NCBI GenBank assembly: GCA_035541995.1
Contig: DATKMG010000340.1
Coordinates: 1-8,020, forward strand
Origin: DATKMG01 sp035541995
GTDB lineage: Bacteria; Acidobacteriota; Terriglobia; Versatilivoradales; Versatilivoraceae
DNA: 8,020 nt
Direction of reading: 5' to 3'
Position 1 is the stretch's first letter. Every line of letters starts with the position of its first letter. The translations under genes and the position numbers were made by a program. Shown here one piece after another: positions 5,570 through 8,020 of this stretch. Below the pieces are notes generated by a model. It worked only from the letters and a program-made list of their open reading frames with translations. It made no database searches and had not been told where the DNA came from.

Positions 5570-6958
5570 TCAGGCAGGAAGGTGAATAACGAATTCCGCT
5601 CCTCCTCCCTCCTGATTCTCCCAAGAGATCTTCCCATCGTGAGTTTCAACGATCTTTTGAGCAATCGGCAGGCCCAAGCCCGTCCCGCCACGCTTCGTGG
5701 AATAGAAAAGTTTGAACAACGATTTCGCATCTTCCGGACTGATTCCGGGGCCGGAATCTCTCACCCATATCTGAACCTCGTTCCTGTCCCTCGAAGTACC
5801 CAGCCGGATGACGCGTTCACCCGCTTTATCGTCCTGAACGGCGTCCTGGGCGTTGACCAGGAGATTTAAGATGGCTTGCTTTAGAAGATCCCTGTCGGCA
5901 TCGACTTCAACCGGCTGGGACGGATTCTCAAGTATCAGCCCAATGCCTCTTTCCTGGCATTCTCGACTGACCAAGCGAACAACCTCGCCAAGAACCTCCG
6001 AGACAGAAAGCCTCTCCTTCTGCAGAGAAACCGGCTTGGCATAGGTGAGGAAGTTCGTTGCCAGGCGAGCCAGTCGGCCCATTTCTTGCTTGGTTCCCCT
6101 GAGTAGTGTCGACAACTCAGAGTTGGCTTCGGGTTCAACTTCCTCCTCAATCATCTGCAAATTGAGGTTTATGGCGTTCAACGGATTCCGGATCTCATGT
6201 GCCAACCCGCTGGCGAGTGTCCCAAGATAAGCCAACCGGTCGCTAATTTGAGCTTCTGCCTCTACCAGTTGAGCCCGTTTGAGTAGCCACAATACATACA
6301 ATAGAGCCAAGCTCAGACCGGTCACGATAATAGAAGCACCGACTAGAATCCGTCTCAAAATGACACCGCGCAATACGCTAAATTCATTCTCTAAGAGCGA
6401 GTCATTGAAACCCAAGTGCACGATTAGTTGGGGTTGGCCATTCAGGACAATAGGTTCTATGACATCGGTCAACGTGTCGGAAGGAGTGGTCAGTGAGGGT
6501 AGTTTCAGGGATGGAGGACGGGGATTCCTAGGGAAAAACAGAATCCTGGAAAAATGATTTTGCTCCAGCTCCATTCCCCGCCTGATGCTCTCCCAACGGA
6601 TATCACCTCGGATGTCCTGAATGAAAACGTAGAGAACCTCCTCTTGTTCCGCCAGCAAAGAATCCAAGAAGGTTTTCATCCGCGAATTGAGACGACTGTC
6701 AGCCAGATCTTCTGTGGATGGACCAGCATCACGCAAACTCTGAATCAGGTCACGAATTTGCTGTGCATTCAAGGCTGCAATGGAAGTCATTCGAGAATTG
6801 ATGCGGTCGGCCAACGAGTCCAGAGCCAGGCGAACCATGACCAGGCTCGTGACAGCGATAATGGCCAGAAACAGGATTGAGCTGATATAAAGATGACGCC
6901 TGAAGATGGGCTTCCCTTTGACGATGTGTCCTCGGAAGGATCTGTTTTCTCTCGTCAT
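5570..6958 (-). CDS. Membrane sensor histidine kinase, NtrB/ZraS type, 462 aa
   Basis: The start ATG at 6958 is the first after an in-frame TGA 15 nt upstream; no clear ribosome binding site is seen. A basic N-terminus leads into membrane segment 1 (about 23-46), a periplasmic region of about 150 residues (49-199), and membrane segment 2 (about 203-226). No obvious HAMP domain follows; a short linker leads to the H-box GLAHEIRNPLNAI with phospho-acceptor His254. The HATPase domain is complete: N-box LLVNAQDAV (Asn369), G1 DSGPGIS (401-407), F-box FKLFYST, G2 GGTGLGLPIA (424-433) and the final GGGAEFVIHLP. It should autophosphorylate and pass the phosphate to a response regulator in response to an envelope signal. 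HEIRNPL kinases of this type often pair with NtrC-type sigma54 activators, but none is visible here. It lies 274 nt downstream of the OmpA-like gene on the same strand, so co-transcription is possible but unproven. Confidence 0.96.
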   Translation of the reverse strand: MTRENRSFRGHIVKGKPIFRRHLYISSILFLAIIAVTSLVMVRLALDSLADRINSRMTSIAALNAQQIRDLIQSLRDAGPSTEDLADSRLNSRMKTFLDSLLAEQEEVLYVFIQDIRGDIRWESIRRGMELEQNHFSRILFFPRNPRPPSLKLPSLTTPSDTLTDVIEPIVLNGQPQLIVHLGFNDSLLENEFSVLRGVILRRILVGASIIVTGLSLALLYVLWLLKRAQLVEAEAQISDRLAYLGTLASGLAHEIRNPLNAINLNLQMIEEEVEPEANSELSTLLRGTKQEMGRLARLATNFLTYAKPVSLQKERLSVSEVLGEVVRLVSRECQERGIGLILENPSQPVEVDADRDLLKQAILNLLVNAQDAVQDDKAGERVIRLGTSRDRNEVQIWVRDSGPGISPEDAKSLFKLFYSTKRGGTGLGLPIAQKIVETHDGKISWENQEGGGAEFVIHLPA

Positions 6959-7028
6959 ATTGAAAAGGGATCACCCGCCAGGTCATTTCGTTAACTTGGA
7001 TTCGAAAGGGCCCGAATGTGATTGGACG

Positions 7029-7057
7029 ATTGTCCCGTACCTGTTGATTGGATTCAA
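7029..7057 (-). promoter_or_regulatory. Weak candidate promoter of the histidine kinase
   Basis: On the minus strand TTGAAT (7052-7057) and GACAAT (7029-7034) are 17 nt apart, each matching four of six consensus positions. The -10 box overlaps a GGAC-N4-GTCC dyad (7024-7035), and TGATTGGA occurs twice (7019 and 7046). If real, the kinase would have its own promoter with a leader of about 75 nt. Confidence 0.25.
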
Positions 7058-7130
7058 GACGAAATCCTGAATGAAGGCGCAATCAGATACCTTGGTCGCT
7101 CAAGGGAGGCAAAAATGGTTGACGGAGGGA

Positions 7131-7162
7131 GGCCAGGCAGTAAATCCAATTTCTGCCTGGCC
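7131..7162. other. Long hairpin between the OmpA-like gene and the kinase
   Basis: GGCCAGGCAG (7131-7140) and CTGCCTGGCC (7153-7162) form a perfect 10-bp stem. Inside, AAAT/ATTT (7142-7145 / 7149-7152) adds 4 bp past a single bulged T. No T-run follows on either strand at once; on the minus strand a T5 appears only some 16 nt later. It may stabilise the OmpA-like mRNA 3' end or limit read-through into the kinase. Confidence 0.5.
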
Positions 7163-7209
7163 ACGGGCTTGCGAGAGAGTCTGGCGGGGAGATCAATGAT
7201 TCCAAATTA

Positions 7210-7222
7210 CCCGGGCGCCGGG
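7210..7222 (-). terminator. Short GC hairpin after the OmpA-like gene
   Basis: A 5-bp stem CCCGG/CCGGG with a 3-nt loop lies 10 nt beyond the stop codon of the OmpA-like gene. On the minus strand it is followed by TAATTTGG, a poor T-tract, so it is a weak terminator at best, perhaps acting together with the larger hairpin at 7131-7162. Confidence 0.3.
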
Positions 7223-7232
7223 AATAAAAGGT

Positions 7233-7967
7233 CTACTTCTCTGCCGGCACGCTTTGTAGGCTTTCTATCTCACTCCTCAAAAGCGTGATTTCAACTCGGC
7301 GATTCGCTGCCCGACCTTGGCGCGTTTGATTACTTTCAATTTCTTTGCTGGCCCCTAACCCAAGAATAAACATCCGGAATAGCGGGACCTGGTGTTGTGT
7401 AGAAAGGTAACGAACCACGCTCTCCGAACGTCGCTGGCTCAGCGCCAGATTATAGTTCTGTGTTCCGGTCTTATCAGTGAATCCCTGGATTTCCAGCACA
7501 TACCCCTTAGATCCTTTAACTTTGCCGGCGAGTCCGTCCAATGCAGCTTTAGCTTCGTCGGTCAGCTCCGCACTGTTAAACTCGAAGGTCACGCTGGCAT
7601 TGTCGACGGGTTTGTAGCTGTCGATATTGCCGATTCTTTGGTTGAAATTAGTTTCGACTTTAGAAATCTGCGACTGATTATTCTGCGCCATCTGTTGGGC
7701 TTCTTCGGCCTTCTGAGTCGCAGCAGTGGCTTTTTGGTCCACTTCATTGGCTCGGGTCTGGACCGTCTGGATCCCAGCCTGTGCTCTACTATCGACATCC
7801 TTAATCGCGTTTTCGTTTCGCTTGGTCACTTCCGTTAGCTCATCCACCCATCCGCTGACTGGATCAACCTGTTGCTTCACATACTTTTTTGTGGCGCAAG
7901 CGGAGACGGTCAATGTGATCAGCACCAGCAAAATTCCCGCTAGAGGCCCTTTCTTCGTCCCGATCAT
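7233..7967 (-). CDS. OmpA/Pal-type peptidoglycan-binding lipoprotein, 244 aa
   Basis: The ATG at 7967 follows AAAGGA 9 nt upstream. A basic start, a hydrophobic core (10-20) and the lipobox VSAC mark a lipoprotein acylated at Cys24. Residues 25-34 (ATKKYVKQQV) and about 35-115 are Ala/Gln/Glu-rich and probably form a coiled coil or spacer like those of murein lipoproteins. The OmpA-like domain covers about 122-230: SVTFEFNSAEL, GFTDKTGTQNYNLALSQRRSE and NRRVEI. Asp165 and Arg180 line up with E. coli OmpA Asp271 and Arg286, which bind diaminopimelate of peptidoglycan, so binding should be intact. The protein likely tethers the outer membrane to the cell wall. Compared with Pal it has an extra coiled spacer and a charged C-terminal tail. 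No TolB or other Tol gene is visible, so assignment to pal itself is not supported. Confidence 0.95.
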   Translation of the reverse strand: MIGTKKGPLAGILLVLITLTVSACATKKYVKQQVDPVSGWVDELTEVTKRNENAIKDVDSRAQAGIQTVQTRANEVDQKATAATQKAEEAQQMAQNNQSQISKVETNFNQRIGNIDSYKPVDNASVTFEFNSAELTDEAKAALDGLAGKVKGSKGYVLEIQGFTDKTGTQNYNLALSQRRSESVVRYLSTQHQVPLFRMFILGLGASKEIESNQTRQGRAANRRVEITLLRSEIESLQSVPAEK

Positions 7968-7976
7968 GTTCGTTGT

Positions 7977-8013
7977 TCCTTTCTAGTTATTTCCTGCCAT
8001 CAATTCTGGTCAA
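7977..8013 (-). promoter_or_regulatory. Ribosome binding site and possible promoter of the OmpA-like gene
   Basis: AAAGGA at 7977-7982 is a good ribosome binding site 9 nt before the ATG. Further upstream TTGACC (8008-8013) and AATAAC (7986-7991) are 16 nt apart and could be -35 and -10 boxes. That would place the transcription start inside or next to the ribosome binding site, so the promoter part is doubtful; the true promoter may lie outside the window. Confidence 0.35.
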
Positions 8014-8020
8014 GACAGGT

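Noticed and set aside
6961..6985. Sigma54 promoter (TGGCGGG...) upstream of the kinase
   Set aside because: The GG element is present, but the required GC at the -12 position (TTGCA-like) is absent at the right spacing.
7022..7288. Rightward 88-residue frame in the spacer and OmpA-like 3' end
   Set aside because: No recognisable pattern; it spans the large hairpin and overlaps the OmpA-like gene antisense.
7392..7838. Rightward 148-residue frame inside the OmpA-like gene
   Set aside because: Antisense to a well-supported OmpA domain with conserved Asp165/Arg180.
1..8020. CRISPR array, insertion sequence or prophage genes
   Set aside because: No regularly spaced direct repeats, transposase, integrase or phage-like gene was found in any frame.

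Overview
The window shows moderate GC content, generous intergenic spacing and four clearly recognisable protein genes plus one small hypothetical gene. The suggested source is a Gram-negative soil or sediment bacterium, most likely Acidobacteriota (Solibacter/Bryobacter-like) or a relative. The reasons are an exported sulfatase-fold protein ending in 'LGYVGG' plus TPR repeats, a very long exported TPR protein, and an outer-membrane OmpA-type lipoprotein. This placement rests on my recollection of gene content, not on a marker gene.

Left part (1-4717): two divergent genes share a 342-nt spacer. Leftward is an alkaline-phosphatase-superfamily 'sulfatase' that runs off the left edge. It has a probable lipoprotein signal, carries Thr where true sulfatases have Cys/Ser, and is entering a C-terminal TPR array at the edge. 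Rightward is a 908-residue exported protein made almost entirely of 24 TPR units in two blocks (14 + 10) with a 38-residue break between them. The spacer holds a good promoter for the leftward gene, placed so close to the ATG that the mRNA may be leaderless, and a dense series of inverted repeats, one of them terminator-like.

Middle part (4718-5569): mostly non-coding. It contains one small leftward gene (111 aa, or 97 aa from a second start) with no recognisable family, and a period-8 GC-rich motif that looks like a dispersed intergenic repeat.

Right part (5570-8020): two leftward genes. First in transcription order is an OmpA/Pal-type lipoprotein with a coiled coil and a complete peptidoglycan-binding domain. 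It is followed, after 274 nt holding a long hairpin, by a membrane histidine kinase of the NtrB/ZraS type with a periplasmic sensor region. No response regulator is visible, so the kinase is an orphan within the window.

The common theme is the cell envelope: an exported hydrolase/transferase, an exported TPR scaffold, a peptidoglycan-anchoring lipoprotein and a membrane sensor. No mobile element, CRISPR array, tRNA or rRNA was seen. I found no convincing new multi-gene system. The most unusual points are the Thr-type 'sulfatase'-TPR fusion with its possibly leaderless promoter, the structured divergent spacer, and the unidentified small gene.
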